From positions 29,595-93,594 of the forward strand of contig JAMYHL010000115.1 of assembly GCA_025531455.1 (NCBI GenBank): a stretch of 64,000 nt of DNA, given 5' to 3'. A program made the translations under genes and the position numbers. How positions within the stretch are numbered: position 1 is the stretch's first letter; each line of letters opens with the position of its first letter. The stretch comes from Apiotrichum sp. Y4204 (taxonomy: Eukaryota > Basidiomycota > Tremellomycetes > Trichosporonales > Trichosporonaceae). This document shows positions 47,382 through 60,267 of this stretch, piece by piece. The notes under the pieces are model-generated. The model saw only the letters and a program-made list of their open reading frames with translations. It made no database searches and was not told where the DNA came from.

Positions 47382-50300
47382 CTACTCGTCTCCCAGCGGC
47401 GTGCGGCACACCATGCACAGACTGCTCTCGTTGAACCAGCGGCGCGCGCACGACTCGTGGCTCACGTGTCCGCAACGCGGGAGCACAACTGCCAACTCGT
47501 CCCGGCGGAACTGCGAGAGGCAGATGGGACAGTTGGACACGCGCACATCGAGCACCGCGAGCTTGAGCTTGACGCGGCCGTCCTTGTTAACCCGGCGCTG
47601 CATCTCAACGACAGGCGCACGGATGAGGGTGGCAAGCGCTACCGGCGACGCGCCAGCTTCCGTCGCCCCACCAACAAACTCGGTCACGCGGTTCAGACCC
47701 TGCAAGTCAGCAACGTCCTCACGCCCGCGTCGGCCTGAAAGCGCACCGCAGTGCCTCAGGCACCCATCTTTTACTCACCTCATATTCACGCCCGGTACCC
47801 TCAAGACGTGACACAAACACATCCAGATCAGTCACTTCGGCATCCTCAGGCACTTCGTGGGGAGCCGCGGTCGGCGCGACGGGTGTCACCAGCTCTGGTG
47901 AGCTAGCCGTCGGCGGCTCCGAGTCCGGCGAGTGGTTGTGATTGCTTGCAATGCCGTTTGAGACTGCCGGCGCCCGCGACGGCCACGGCTGCGGGGACCG
48001 TGAGTAGACAGGCGGTCGACGGTGGGGCGTGGCGGGTGCTGCGGCTGGCTCCTCCTGACGACGGCGGGGCGTGGCTGCCTCTTCGGCTTGCTCCTCGGCC
48101 TCCGGGGTCGTGGCATCCAGCGAACTCGTCGACGACGATGCCATCTGGTTCAGCAGCTGGTGCCTTGCTGCAAAAGCACCTCGACCGGAACGCCCGGCGA
48201 CAAGGTTAGCCGCATTGCGTGGCGGCGGTGGGGGAGGTGGGGTGCGGCGTGGTGGACGCGACTGGGGCGGCAGGGGCGGCAGAGGCGGCGGGCCTCTGAA
48301 GTCCCTCGACTGCCCTTCTACGGGGGAGATCCCTGGTGGCGGGCTGTTAGGCCTGCGGGGCAGCGGCGGGACAAAGATGGTCGGAGGATGCGGGTCGAGC
48401 GGGGAGACGAGCATCGACTTGCCGCCCGTAGTGTGAGCACTCAGCGGCGGCTGCAAAAGGGACTCGGTTGCATCCTCGCAGTCAAGCGTGAGCGGGCTGC
48501 CGAGGGCGCCGCGGGGTGAGTGGCCTAATGGGAAAGAAAAGACGTCACCTTCCCTGGCCCTCAGTTCCGCAAGCTTGGCCGACAGGGGCAGGCTGCTGCG
48601 TTTCTTCGGCGGTGGAGGGGGCGGAGGTGGACGCTTCGAGGGCGACTTGGGAGGCGGAGGCGGGGGTGGTCGCGCAGGTGGTGGTCCCGGTGCGCGGCGG
48701 CGGAGGTCGGTAGGTGAGCCAAAGTTGGACAACGAAGCTCCGGTCGAGATGTGCAGAGGCGAGGACTGGTGGCGCGTCGTGTTACCATCAGAGGGTGACG
48801 GGTGACCCGCGGACGACGGCGATTCAACTGCCGATGCAGACTGCGGGCCCGGGGTCGAAGCAGGTCTGGTGCGCGGCGGAGGGGGCGGAGGCAGCCGGCG
48901 ACCGCGATCGCCATTGTCGGTAGCGCGACCGTTGACCTGCCCGGGGCCTTGTCCTTCAGAGTCATTGTCTGGCCTGGCGTGTGCAGAAGCGGGAGAACCC
49001 TTATCCTGCCGAGGTTCCGGGGTCTGAACGTGGCTGCGAGTCTCATCGTGCTCAAGTGACTCGTGAATCTGCGCCTCAATCTCACGTTGTTGCGCCAGTT
49101 CGTTACGGTATTTCTGCGCAACTGCGGCCTTGGCTGCACCCTGTGCGCTCGACTCCGCCATCGGCCGCTCATCAGCCTCAAGGAGGGTCAGGAGGGCCGA
49201 TGTGGATGCCGCCAGAGACGCAATCTCGGGGGAAACGTTGAGGGGCGAGGGCGGGTTCGCGGAGATCCCATCCTTCTTGAGCTGCATGACGGCGGGAACG
49301 GTCAAAAGCTGCGGCGGCGGTGGCGGCGCCGCAGGACGTTTACCCGCTGCCACCGACTTGGGGCGGGGCGACCGTCCGGGGGTCTCAGTGAGATCGCGGC
49401 GCAGAAGTGCAGCCTCCCGGTTGGGGCTCAGCTCTGGCTCTTCGTTCTCAGGCGTAGGCGTTGAATGCCACTCCGACGGAAGCCCATCGGTCAGCAGCGA
49501 TGAATGCTCCCCGGGATCGTAGCTGTGCGAGAACAACGGAGGAAGCGACGGTGGCACAGCTGGGGCCCTGTGGCGGAAGGTGCTCTCGGTCTCCGACTCG
49601 CCCTCGCTTTCCTCATCCTCGGTCTGCGGCCCGGTGACGGGCTCGTCCTGAATCTTCGTCTCCGACTCGGTGACCCGCTCGTCCTGAGTGTTCTTCTCAG
49701 CCCCCTTCGGTTTGGTGACCGGCTCGTCCTGGGTCTTCGTCCCAGCCGTCCCCGTCTCGGCGTCGTGGGCGTCGACCTCCTGGCGGTCCACTTGGAGCTT
49801 CTCGTCCATCTTCTCCACCTCTTCCTTCTCCACCCCCGTCTTTGGTTCCACGTCTTCATCCACGTGACTCGCCTGCTCAACACTCTCCTCCTCCTTATCA
49901 TCCACGATGGTCGGGACGGGCTGCACGGGCGCGGGCACGGGCGCCGGTCCCTCCACTTCCTCCGGCTCCTCCGTTATGGGCGACTGCAATAGTTGCGGGG
50001 TGTTCTCAGGCGTTTGTCCAGGACGGCGAGCAGACGGACGGCGCGGAGGCTCAGGAGCGCGCGGTGGCGGCATGGGGACATAGAGGCTACTCAGCGCGAG
50101 GTCCGGAGACTTTGGGCTGTCCGTGCTCCGCGAGGGGATTTGCAGACGCGGCGAAAGAGCCGACGGGAGTGCACCGGGTGGCAGAGAATATACCTGCGGC
50201 TGCGACGAGGTAGAAGAAACTGAAGCGGACCGCTCTGGCTGGGGCCTGTCGGTCTCGTCCAAATCATCCAGGTTCGAATCGTCCGGCTGTGGCGATGCAC

Positions 50301-53300
50301 TCAGCACGGGATAATGCGCACCTTCCGAGTGCGTGTGGCGGTGTTGGGGACCCGCAGCCGCTTCGGCAGCGGGGTTCCCAAATGGCTCAGTGTTGTTGCG
50401 GTTCGTCGGGCGGCGCCACAAATCGCCAAAGATTTGCTTAGAGTGAGAATTGGCTTCGCCACGGGAAGAGCTCGACGAACCCCACTGGGGCATCCAGCGC
50501 GGACGCTGCCTGGCTCCCTCTGTTGCAGGTGCAGGTGCAGCTTGAGGAGCAAGGACAGGTGCATAAGGAAACGACGGGTTAGGGGAGCGCTCTCCTTGTT
50601 TCGGGGTTCGCGCTCTCTCAGGAACCCTGGGCAGGTGGTTGACGCTGGTTGAGCCTGTGGATCCCGACTTGATGGACGCGTTGTCCGCCGGGGTCAACCT
50701 GTTGTCGACCATCGAGGACGGCGAGTCGAGGCTGACCTCGGGACTGTTCGCGCCTGACCTGGATCCATAACGGCCAGAACCGGGGGCTGCACTAAGCATC
50801 GAGTACGCACCCAGCGCAGGCATGCTTGCCGAGGTGGCAATTGGGGGCGTGGTTGAGGAGCCAACGCTGGCCATGGAGTGGACAGAGTTGGAGCTTGGGG
50901 TCGAGCGAAGTGGAACGGTGGCTTGTGGCTCTGGAGATGCCGCGGTGCCAACAGAGCTCATCCCCTCAGCTGCTGGTGTTTCCGCGGCAGCGACAGGTGT
51001 TGCCTGAGGTGAGGCTGTAGTCGGCACTGCAGGTCCAGTGGAAGGGACAGGAGCTACAGTCACGACAGGAAGGGGACTCTGGGCTCTGTTGGGAGCAGTC
51101 GGCGCTGGACTCCGTAGAGCAACCTGAGCCTGTTGGCGGGGAGGCGGCGGTGTACTCCGCTCTCTCGCAGGCGGCGTCGGGCTCTGGGAGGCTGACCTAG
51201 GTCCTGCAGATGCTGGACTGCGAACCCGTGGGGTAGGATCCTCGGTAGGCAAGGTGGCCGTAGGGCTCGACAGATCCATGACTTCAGTCGAGGGAAGCGG
51301 CGGGCCGGACGGCAGTTGGCCATGGGCCGTAGGTGACGTAAATGGGGCCGGAGCGGTGGCCTCCAGTTGGGGCTGCACAGGCGGGCTAACAGCTCTTGCG
51401 ACCAGAGGGCTCTCAGCCCGGGGCGCAGATTGAGCCACTGGTACGGTCACAGGCGCGGGCTGCGGACGCATCGTCTCCGTTGGACACGGACTCTCAACCC
51501 TGGGTGGGGTATAAGAAGTCATCGTCGACCCCGATCGAAAAGGAGGCGTGCGAGAAGCGTCACCCGGCACGGGAGGGAGTGGTGTGGGCCCAGAGCCAGA
51601 GTGCTTGGGAGCCGGACTCCTCGGCCTCGCGGCACCGGACGGCGTGGAGAACGCCCCATTCGACACGGCTGGAGACGAGTGGGCGGACGCTGTGGATGGA
51701 ATACGAGGCAAGCGCGCTCGGCGAGGCGGGGTCGGTGTCGCGGACTGCTCCGGAGCCGCAGGGAGAGGCGCGGGGCTTGGCAGAGCGCGTGGTGGGACAG
51801 AGGGGGTACCTAGCGACGTGATGGACGCCGACGAGCCGTGGGTGCGAGTGATGCCTAGGCCGTACAGGGTTTGCGGCGCCCCCGACGACGTTCCAGGTGG
51901 GATGGTCGACTGAGATGTGCCATGCTGCGGTGTCCCAAGTGGGGGTGTGGCTATAGGCGCATTGTACTCGGCAATGTACTCGAGTGGAGGGCGAGGAGGA
52001 AGAGGTGGAGGTGGAGGGGGAGCAGCAGGAGCAGCGGGTGGAGCTGGGGGACCTTGGAGGGCAATGGGCCGAGCGCTGGGCGAGTCGTCCACATTTGTCG
52101 AGCGGAGGTTGGACGGCGTTTTGGAGAACGAGCCGTGCCTTTCATGGCGGGGGAGAGCATCTGTCGTGGTGGCACGAGGAGCCATTCGGTGATGCCGAAG
52201 CGACGTAGTGGTCGGCACTTGGGATCCCGAGTGTGCCCTATGGTGGCCGAGCTGCGGCGAATGCGAGCGCTGCTGTTGAAGGTCCAAGGGTGGAGCTGTT
52301 CCATCCGAAGGCTTCCGTGGACGAGCTGGTACTCCGTCTTTGTTGGCCACCAGTCGGTAGAATATGCCGGGCTCCTCGGGAAGCGACACGACCGCACCAA
52401 CTGGGTTCTGCGTCATGTGCACAGGCTTGGGGAGATCCTGAGCCTTTGGCCGCTCCTTCTCGAGCGCTTCGAGAATTTCCTTCTTGGTCTGAAGCAAGGC
52501 CTCTGTCGATGCTGCAGCTGGGGCAATGTTGCCTGTCATCTGGTTGTTGGTGGAGTTGAGCTGCGGATCAGAACGGTTGAGACCTGGAGTGCCAAACGCC
52601 GGGCTGACGCCACGGTTCCTCTCATCTTGACCAAACTGTGGTGTTGCCGAACGCCCGTTCGAGTTGAGACGCGTTGGCGGTGGGGGTGATGCGATCCCGT
52701 CGTGTCGGGTAGGCGGCGATGATACAGACCCAGTCGAAGGGTTACGCAGTGTTGGCGAAGGCGGCCGCGGCGACGGCGACATCTGGTTACGACCCATGTT
52801 GTATATTGACGCAATGTCGTCAACAGTAGACGAGTTGGGACCCGTAGGTGGGACGGAGGGTTGGAGGCGATTGGACTGCGAGGTCGGTGGGGACGAAGCA
52901 TTCTCAGGCGTCGATGTCTGACCCTTTGTCTGCTTGCCTCCCGGCTTGACCAGACGGTAGTAGACGCCTGGTTCTTCATTCCGCGTGAGAACCTTTGGTC
53001 CTGTCTCCGAGGCGACAAACTGGGCCGGGGCTGTTGGAAGAATGGCCTCGGACAGCGATCCCGTAGTCCCGCCCTTGGCATCGAGGGCTGCACGTGCGGC
53101 GGCGAGAATTTCCTCCTTGGTTGCGCGCCGACCGCCAAGTATCTCAAGGGTCTGGCGGGCCGCACGCTCCAGGTCCTCCTTGCTCGACTCTTTCGTGCCA
53201 TTCGCTTCGCGAATGATAGCCTCAAGCTCGGATGCGTCGACGCTCACAGCGCTGTTTCCACGATTGTGTGTAAAGGCCGGCCCTGTAGGCTGTGTGCCTT

Positions 53301-54787
53301 GTTGCTGTGCTAAAGCGCGAGCGGCGCGGCGCTCTGCTTCGCGGGCGACACGCTCCTCTAATGTAAATCCCTGGAGGATATCGGCGTTCCACATACGACG
53401 GTCCTCGCGCATCTCCTCCGTGTCGTCATCATCCGAATCGTCAACCGATGGCGACTGCATCGACTTTATGGCCTCGTCGAATGGTGGCGGCGGCGAGTCT
53501 GGTCGGCCAGCGATTCGTTCAATGTCAGCAGCTATTGAAGCTCGCTGTTGTGCTTGTCTTCTTCCACTGCGGGGCGACGGATCGACTGATGAGAAAGTCG
53601 GGGGATTACGAGAGACATAACTTGGCGATGGATCCGGAAACTCTGGCAACGGCTCGACCTCGTCGGGAAGATCTGTCGTTAGTGACCATGCGCTCATGTG
53701 GTTCGGGCAACTCACCATCCCAGACATTTACACGCCGCATACTTGCTCGGCGTGACAAGTGGTCTTCGCGAGAGGACACTGTCGGTCTCCGCGAGAGGGC
53801 CACATTATTCACGATGCGGCGCCCTCCGGCGCGCCGGCGTGGAGTGGTGGGATTGGCTTGACCTGGGTGGACTTGAGGTTGTGCTGCAAGGTCCGTATCT
53901 AGAGGTGGAGGGAGGGGCGAACGCCGCCCGGGTAACGGAGGACGGTTTACGCTTCGTGAGCTGTTTCCATGGGGGAGGACTGGACGTGGAAGGGGGAGGA
54001 TCCCCGGCACCTGTGGTAATGGGGATCCAGTGCGGCCGCCGGGGATGATAGCTGGAGGGGCTATGAGGCCCGCAGCGTAGCCTTGTCGATGTGGAGGAGT
54101 GGGAGTGGGAAGGGGTCTCGGCGTGCCCGAACCACTATTCCATTCGCCAGGCATGACAGACGGAGGTGAGGCGAGTCCTGTTGCGTATCGTTGCGAGGCC
54201 GCAACGGAGCGCATATGGTCCGAGGGGAGGATGAGACCCGAGGTGCTGAGCTCTGGCTGCGGGGTTATTGACCCCGGAGCACGAGCGAGATACGGCTGCG
54301 GGACGGGTCCAGGGGAAGCCCGCGCCTGCGGGGGCGCAGGAAGCTTGGGTCGTTTCCGACGCGCGCGCGGCGTGTCTGGGGTGTGAGCATCTCGCACGGA
54401 GTTAGGATGGGGCAGAGGCGGAGAGGGGAGGGGCGCGGGAATGAACGAGAGGGTGTGTGGGAGAGGGTTGTGAGCAGTGGAAGTGGGGTGGAGATCCGGC
54501 GGAGCTGCTACCGTGTGGCGTAGCGGCAGGTGTAGCTCGCGTTCGACAACAATCTGGCTGCCCGTGGAGGGTCTTTCCAGACCGATCGGACGCAGTCCGT
54601 CGTCCATCGAGCGCGCGACCGGCGGTCTTGGGAGTGGCCGTGGGTGTGGTGCTCGTGGTAGGGGTAGGAGCAAGGGTGTCGGAGTGCAGGTCTGTGGACG
54701 CGACCGCACAGACTGTGTTGGTGGCAATGGTAGTCGCCGCCGTGTTTGTCGTGGCGGTATCGAGTCTGGAGATCGTGGTTCCGACAT
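47382..54787 (-). CDS. Giant, mostly disordered protein with C-terminal RING-H2 finger
   Basis: Three exons (54787-53716, 53672-47779, 47699-47382) give 2427 residues. The last exon encodes a clean RING-H2 domain (CPIC...RCGHVSHESC...CMVC), so E3 ubiquitin ligase activity is likely. Nearly everything before it is Pro/Ser/Thr/Ala-rich. Two islands of order near 52.95-53.2 kb and 52.35-52.5 kb share helices of the type ATKEEILAAARAAL / QTKKEILEALEKER and strand motifs EEPGVYYRLV / EEPGIFYRLV, suggesting a duplicated small domain. Near the C-terminus, poly-proline stretches resemble formin FH1 regions and could bind SH3, WW or profilin partners. The ATG at 54787 is the first in frame; upstream exons are possible (see findings). 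Long antisense frames here are shadows of the GC-rich repeats. I know no named orthologue. Confidence 0.78.
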
Positions 54788-55651
54788 TGATGTACTTGCG
54801 ATGGAGGCGCTGCGAGCCGACACGACCCCCCCCCCCTCCCAATGTCGACAAGAGAATGTGAAGAGATAATGGATGAGGATATGATTACTTACTGCCCTGC
54901 TGTCCCGGCTGTGAGAATGTCAGCACATATCAAGGCAAGGAGAGACGACTTCACAGAAGCGAGAACGAGGGCAAGAAACAGAACAGGACGGCGAGAACAG
55001 GACACGGCACCGAGAGTATCACCTCGGGCGAGCGAGAGAGGTCATTGTCATTCCCCGCCCAACATTGAGCCCGAGCCAGCTCCCCTTCTCGCCCTCCGTG
55101 CGTCAGGACCTTCGTCGTGCACGTTGTCCAGGTAGCTATTATGCAGCACGCGTGGTGCGCAGAGCCTAGGAAGCACGATCGAGAACGCGTATCGACGGCG
55201 CGGTATGGTCCGTGAGAGTGTGGACGCGGTCCGTGGGAGAGAAGTTGCCGCCAAGACGAGCAACTTGGCGTGGGTCCTGTCTTGCAATGTCTCGTTTTGG
55301 TCTTCTTTGCACTTGTTCCCTGCGGTCTTGCGCTCCTTCGTCTGCGAAGACTCACCCGTGGCGGACGTGCGGCGCCCGCTGCGCCGTCATCATCTTCGAG
55401 GTTCATGCTGCAGAGCGCGCGGCGCGAAGACTAGAGCTGCGAGAGCTGTGGAGGCTGCTGTTCGGCAGGGGTGCTCGGCGGCTGCAGCAGGGCGTCAGCC
55501 GTGTGCACCGACACGGCATGGGATGTGCGGCTGCGAGCGGCCGGGGCGACGATGGAGAGCTGCGGTCAGACGGGGCGGAGGGGGTGGTGAATGGTGGTGT
55601 TGAGATGTGATGTTGAGATGTAATGGAGATGGAGGTGAGATGTGGAGTGGA

Positions 55652-55689
55652 CGATGATGGTGATGATGATGTTGATGATGATGATGATG
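55652..55689. repeat. GAT trinucleotide microsatellite
   Basis: Imperfect gatgat/gatggt/gatgtt run in the gene-poor region, with an (act)n run at about 55947-55960 downstream. Confidence 0.85.
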
Positions 55690-57032
55690 GCAGTGCAAAC
55701 TGGTTGTGTGGGATGTGTGTTCCTTTTCCAAGATGAGACGCGACCTCGCAGTCAAATCAACCACCATGCACACTCTATATCTCTCTGTCTCTCTGTCCGC
55801 CATCATACATACATACCAGCACCCTGTTTCTCACTTGCATCTCAGGTGGCTCCAATGCTTTGCTATAAACTCTGCTTGCTTCATGCTCTGCAACACAGGT
55901 ACGGGGTACATTGTTCCATGGCTGGCGACTCTCTTCATCATACTAACTACTACTACTACTAATGTCCTCCCGACCTGACAGCCAACACCCCGACACGCAC
56001 CTCGGCGGCTCCTGCTCCTGCTCCTGCTCTTGCTTCTGCGCCACTCTGTCTGGCCATGTCTGGCGAACCTGGTGTCGTACGTGTCGTGTCTGGTGTCCCA
56101 AACGTGTGGGCCGCTTAATGGGATTACATACAGTACACTCTCTTTGCCGGTGGCTTGGTCGATCCCAGGGAGGCAGGATGGAGACATTGCTTCAGGGAGA
56201 GGCAACGAGGGGGTGGCGGCGGCGTCTGGTGAGGGCAAGTGTGGTCACCGGCCGCAGGAGCGAGGTCATGAGTGAGTGAAGCAGCAGAGATGTGGTCCGG
56301 AACGAGCAGCTCAAAGCAGCATGCGGGGCGGAGGGGGCGCGGCACGAGGCCAGAATGCATAAGGGATGCGACAGGAGCGCGCAAGGGTCGAAACACCGGG
56401 ATGCCGACAGAGAGCCGCTGTCCACAAGAGCTCGACAGTTTGAGAGCTGAGAGCTGGTCTGCCGTGGCCCGGCAGATATGACATGATGACATCCATCCGC
56501 AGCGCAGCTCGTACCTGGTAAGGGGGCGAGGGGGGATAGGGCGACACAGGCAGCGCGCAAACGGTGGACGCCTGCTCGCTGCTCACCGCTCGCTGCGCGC
56601 GCCGCTTATTGAGATCTGGTGCTCGTGATCCTCGTGTGGTCTCGTGCATGCATACTGCCCAGTCCATGGCGAGCACATCTGTGCATCTGCTCGCTGCTGT
56701 AGCATCAGCGGACCAGCTGCTGCTCGCCGCTTTTACACTGTGCTCATTCTCTTGTTCCTGTCCCTGGTGAAGCTTAACGTCATGCTCGTCCCCTATAACC
56801 CAACCTCCTCTCGCGCTGCCTTCTGAGTATGTCGCAGCGTTGCACCGCACCGCTCGGCGAAGCGAAGGGAACACTCTCTTGCAACCGTCGTACGTCCTTC
56901 TTCTCAATCTTCTCGCTGTCGTACTCTGTTCGGCGCAGATGTACGCAATTTGGTACCCGAACACGGCCTGTCTCTTCCCCTGGTGTCAGGCATGGAGCAT
57001 TTCCTTGCTGGATACATTGTCCCAGTCTGCAG

Positions 57033-57074
57033 CTTGCAGCTTGCAGCTTGCAGCTTGCAGCTTGCAGCTTGCAG
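57033..57074. repeat. 7-bp tandem repeat, six copies
   Basis: Six exact head-to-tail copies of cttgcag, followed by two degenerate ones. The period of seven gives alternating QLAACSL-type peptides in all frames, which explains a spurious open frame here. Confidence 0.92.
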
Positions 57075-60000
57075 TTTGTAGCTTGCCTGTTGCTGCCGGG
57101 CGACGGACTTCAGTTTAGGCTCAGCCCACACCGCCACACTCACGCCGCGCGTCATGCAATGCAGTCTGCACAGCCGACAACCAAAAAACACAACCACCTA
57201 CGCGTCGAGCGCAGCGATCGGTAGCAGGAGATCGCGAGCCACTGCATTAGAGACGAAACTTGGAGACCGTGGGTAGCTCAGCTCGCTCGATCGCGACATG
57301 CAGCAGGTCGCCACAGCGGCAGAAAAGCTAGTCGCGGGGCACATGCCTCGTCCCTCCCGAGGCGGCCCGGAGACGAGGTGACGCGCGTGGCGTCGCCGCA
57401 CCTTGCACACCTCGAGGGCTTTGAGACGTTCTCACCGCAAAGATCGCAGGGCTGTACCTCCTCCTTCTGGCTTGCTATGGCAGGCTCGCCGCCAAGCGCC
57501 AAGAACAAGGTCGCGTTACGGCTGCGGCGCGGCGCAAATTACCGACATGAAATAAATGACATGACGGCTCGCCGGCCGGCGGCGCTAGACATGTGTCCAC
57601 GCCACCGCTAGCCAGTGGCGCGATGTGAAACGCCGACTGGAAGCGCCGTCGAGCACGCTAGTGATGGTCAGCGGAATGGGGGCGGCACTCGCCCTACCCG
57701 TACACTGCATGTCGCCGATATCCTACCACTATCACCAGACCCCGCCTAAATGGCATTACCATAGTAGGCGTCCGCAGCCAACTCATCCCGGCGTGATGTC
57801 ATGCGCGGCAGCCAAGAGCCAGGCCGTATATGAGTAGTTGCCACTCGCGTACACTCACGGACGCCGACTCCGTATGCCCCAGAGCGGCGGTGGGCTCCTA
57901 GATCCAAACCGCGTCTCCGGGCTCCGAGCTCAAAGCCTTCGGTAGGCTCTACCAGCAGCTAGATTTTGCGACTGGCGGCCTCAGAACCAACCGGCAACGT
58001 CGACTGATGAACTTTGGCGCCGATTCCATGGATCCGAGGACTACGGGCCTTGAACCGCAGGTACGCCGAACGCTCGTAATCCGCGAGGTACCGGACGCAC
58101 TACTGGTGCCCCGAGACTGGCCGTACTGGCACATTTCTGCAGCCAGAAACGCACACCCCCAGATCTTGCAATCCTCTATGGGCAATATAACGGAACCAGG
58201 AGCTTTGAGTGTGCCTGTCACTCTCATTGCACGCCCTCGTCCTCCCCTCCCATACAATCCCATGCATGCGCCACGAGCAGGCAGGTACGTGGTACACAAC
58301 AGCTGTGCACCAGTTGTGCTTGACGGGTCTACTCTCCGCATTGTGATCGGTATTGTGCTGGCGGAGCGTAAAGTGAAAAGCTTAATCCGCTCGTCGGTGC
58401 GGGTGCAGGTGCGGATGCGGGTGCACAGTACTGTACCGCCACAGTGCACTAATGCCCATCACACTCACCCTGCTCGCGGTGCCGGTCTCGACCGCTTGAC
58501 GCGATGCAGTATCGGATCGGTCGCGTGACGTCCAGATGAGATCCCTGCCTCCCGGCTGAGGCGAAGAATGTTCGGTATAACAGCGCGGTACAGTCAGTCT
58601 CTTCGCTCTTTGCCCTCGGGATGAGACTCATGTGCGCACTGCTATCCGCTAGTGAAAGCATCAAACGTCTCATCTCTGCACTGTTCTCCCAGTCCTGTGC
58701 AGTGAGCTTTTACAATTCGGCCCAAGGTTTCCACAAGAGCGCAGGGACAACGTCCGCCGACGAGCTACTGTATTGTCGCGATTGCTGCTGTGGCGGGTGG
58801 CGGGTGGCTCCCGAGTGCCAGGAGCCGACGGAGGCGAGGACAACGACACGGTGGCACGCCGCCGAGGCACGCGGTAGGCAGTGCGATCTTGTGAAACCGA
58901 ACAGCGTCCGAAGGCCGGAGGTCCGACCGTGTCCAGACACGAGGATACTGTAAGGTGGCACCATACTAAGAATATTGATAAAATACTGCTAAAATCAGAA
59001 AGAAGAGACTTTTGTGCAAGAGGGTATCTCATATCCAGAACCGCATGTATTCACGCCGCGCCGCGGCCCAGACAATCGCGATGCTTGAACGCAGGAAGGG
59101 CAGCGTTGCGAAATGGTGCAGTCGAGAGGAGAGGGGAATCTGCGGCTGGGAATCTGGCGGATCTGTTGGAGGTTGCATGTCTTGATATCAAGACAGGGTG
59201 CTCGAGGCGGGCGGGCATCGTGCACGGTAGCCGACGGTGTGCTTTCTCGCGCCGGACCTGCGTACAGTACATGGCTAGTTGGGAGGTTTCTCCTTGGGTG
59301 CAGCACTCATGTCACCACATTGTTCCCGGAGGTGGGGTTCAGCGAATGTCGGCAGTCCGTTAGGACAGAGTTGGCACCCGTACGTCTCAGACCTGCGCCC
59401 AGTCGGAAAGGCATTAAGGCGAGAATCTGGAAGTACGCAAACAATTTGTGCACCGTTTGTCTGGCCGCCGGGATCTCATGCACCTCAAGCCTTCTCGGCG
59501 AGTTCATCATTGAGACAAGTAACCGCCCCGCCCCATTTCCTGGCACTATTCCTCACAGTGTCAGTTCATAAGGACACCTGTATAAGCTCGCTTGGAGACC
59601 ACAATTATGCCCGTCTTCGCGCCGCATCGTCAATGTCACACAGGAAATCAGTTTCTGCCTCCCCAGACCTAGAATAATTTGACGTTGACGCTGGGAACGC
59701 GTCACCGCGTCTGTAATGTTTCCGCTATTCTGCCCGGACAAAAAACCGCGAGGGTAGAGCGGACACGAGCTGCCAACCAGTGTGCTCGAGAGAGTTGTTG
59801 TTTTGTTGAACGTGTATTATCGAGGTTCGCTTCAAACTTGTGCGAGGACAGAACGGTCTTGGACAAAGCGCGGAGCGCCACACTACCGGCGCACACTGGA
59901 GCCCGTATCCTGCTCTGTCCGAGAAGAATGATGTCGAGAGCCAAGCCGAGTCAAGTCGTCTGTGGCGCGACATCTGGTTAGTCAAAAGGTTACACTCGCA

Positions 60001-60170
60001 TCACAACCGCCGAGAGTGAGAGCAAAATCCCCCTTCTCCGGGCTGCTCAAGTCTACCCCTTCCCGCGCCCTGCCCCCCTGCTCTCCAACAGCTCGCCACA
60101 CCGCGCACGGCGTGTCCGCGAGACCGAGCGCCGATCGGCCGCGGGGCCGCGCTCGTCACCCAAGGAATCC

Positions 60171-60267
60171 TCTTCGCTAGTATATCGGTTAGTATAATCG
60201 CCTCTCAAGAGAGAGCCTTCCAACAGGAAGATCGCGATAGAGCAGGGTTCGACTCCCTGGCGGAGAA
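60171..60267 (+). tRNA. tRNA-Glu (CTC) with 25-nt intron
   Basis: Acceptor TCTTCGC pairs with GCGGAGA (one T-G wobble), then discriminator A. The anticodon stem ATCGC/GCGAT and the T arm CAGGG-TTCGACT-CCCTG are perfect. The loop CTCTCA is followed by a 25-nt intron and C, giving anticodon CTC. The intron can itself form a short hairpin (GCCTTCC/GGAAG). Confidence 0.9.

Larger units (their letters stand above)
54788..60170. other. 5.4-kb gene-poor region
   Basis: No convincing protein gene on either strand. The right end of 54.8-55.4 kb holds the promoter and possibly upstream exons of the RING gene. Further in there is a GAT-rich microsatellite (55652-55689), a 7-bp repeat (57033-57074) and only short, mutually overlapping frames. 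The composition from about 57.5 to 59.9 kb looks less GC-rich than the gene-bearing part. I could not identify transposon proteins, terminal repeats or telomeric repeats. Confidence 0.5.

Noticed and set aside
56311..56964. 217-residue minus-strand open frame in the gene-poor block
   Set aside because: Cys/Arg/Ala-rich composition without hydrophobic periodicity, domain or splice support; frames on the other strand are equally open.
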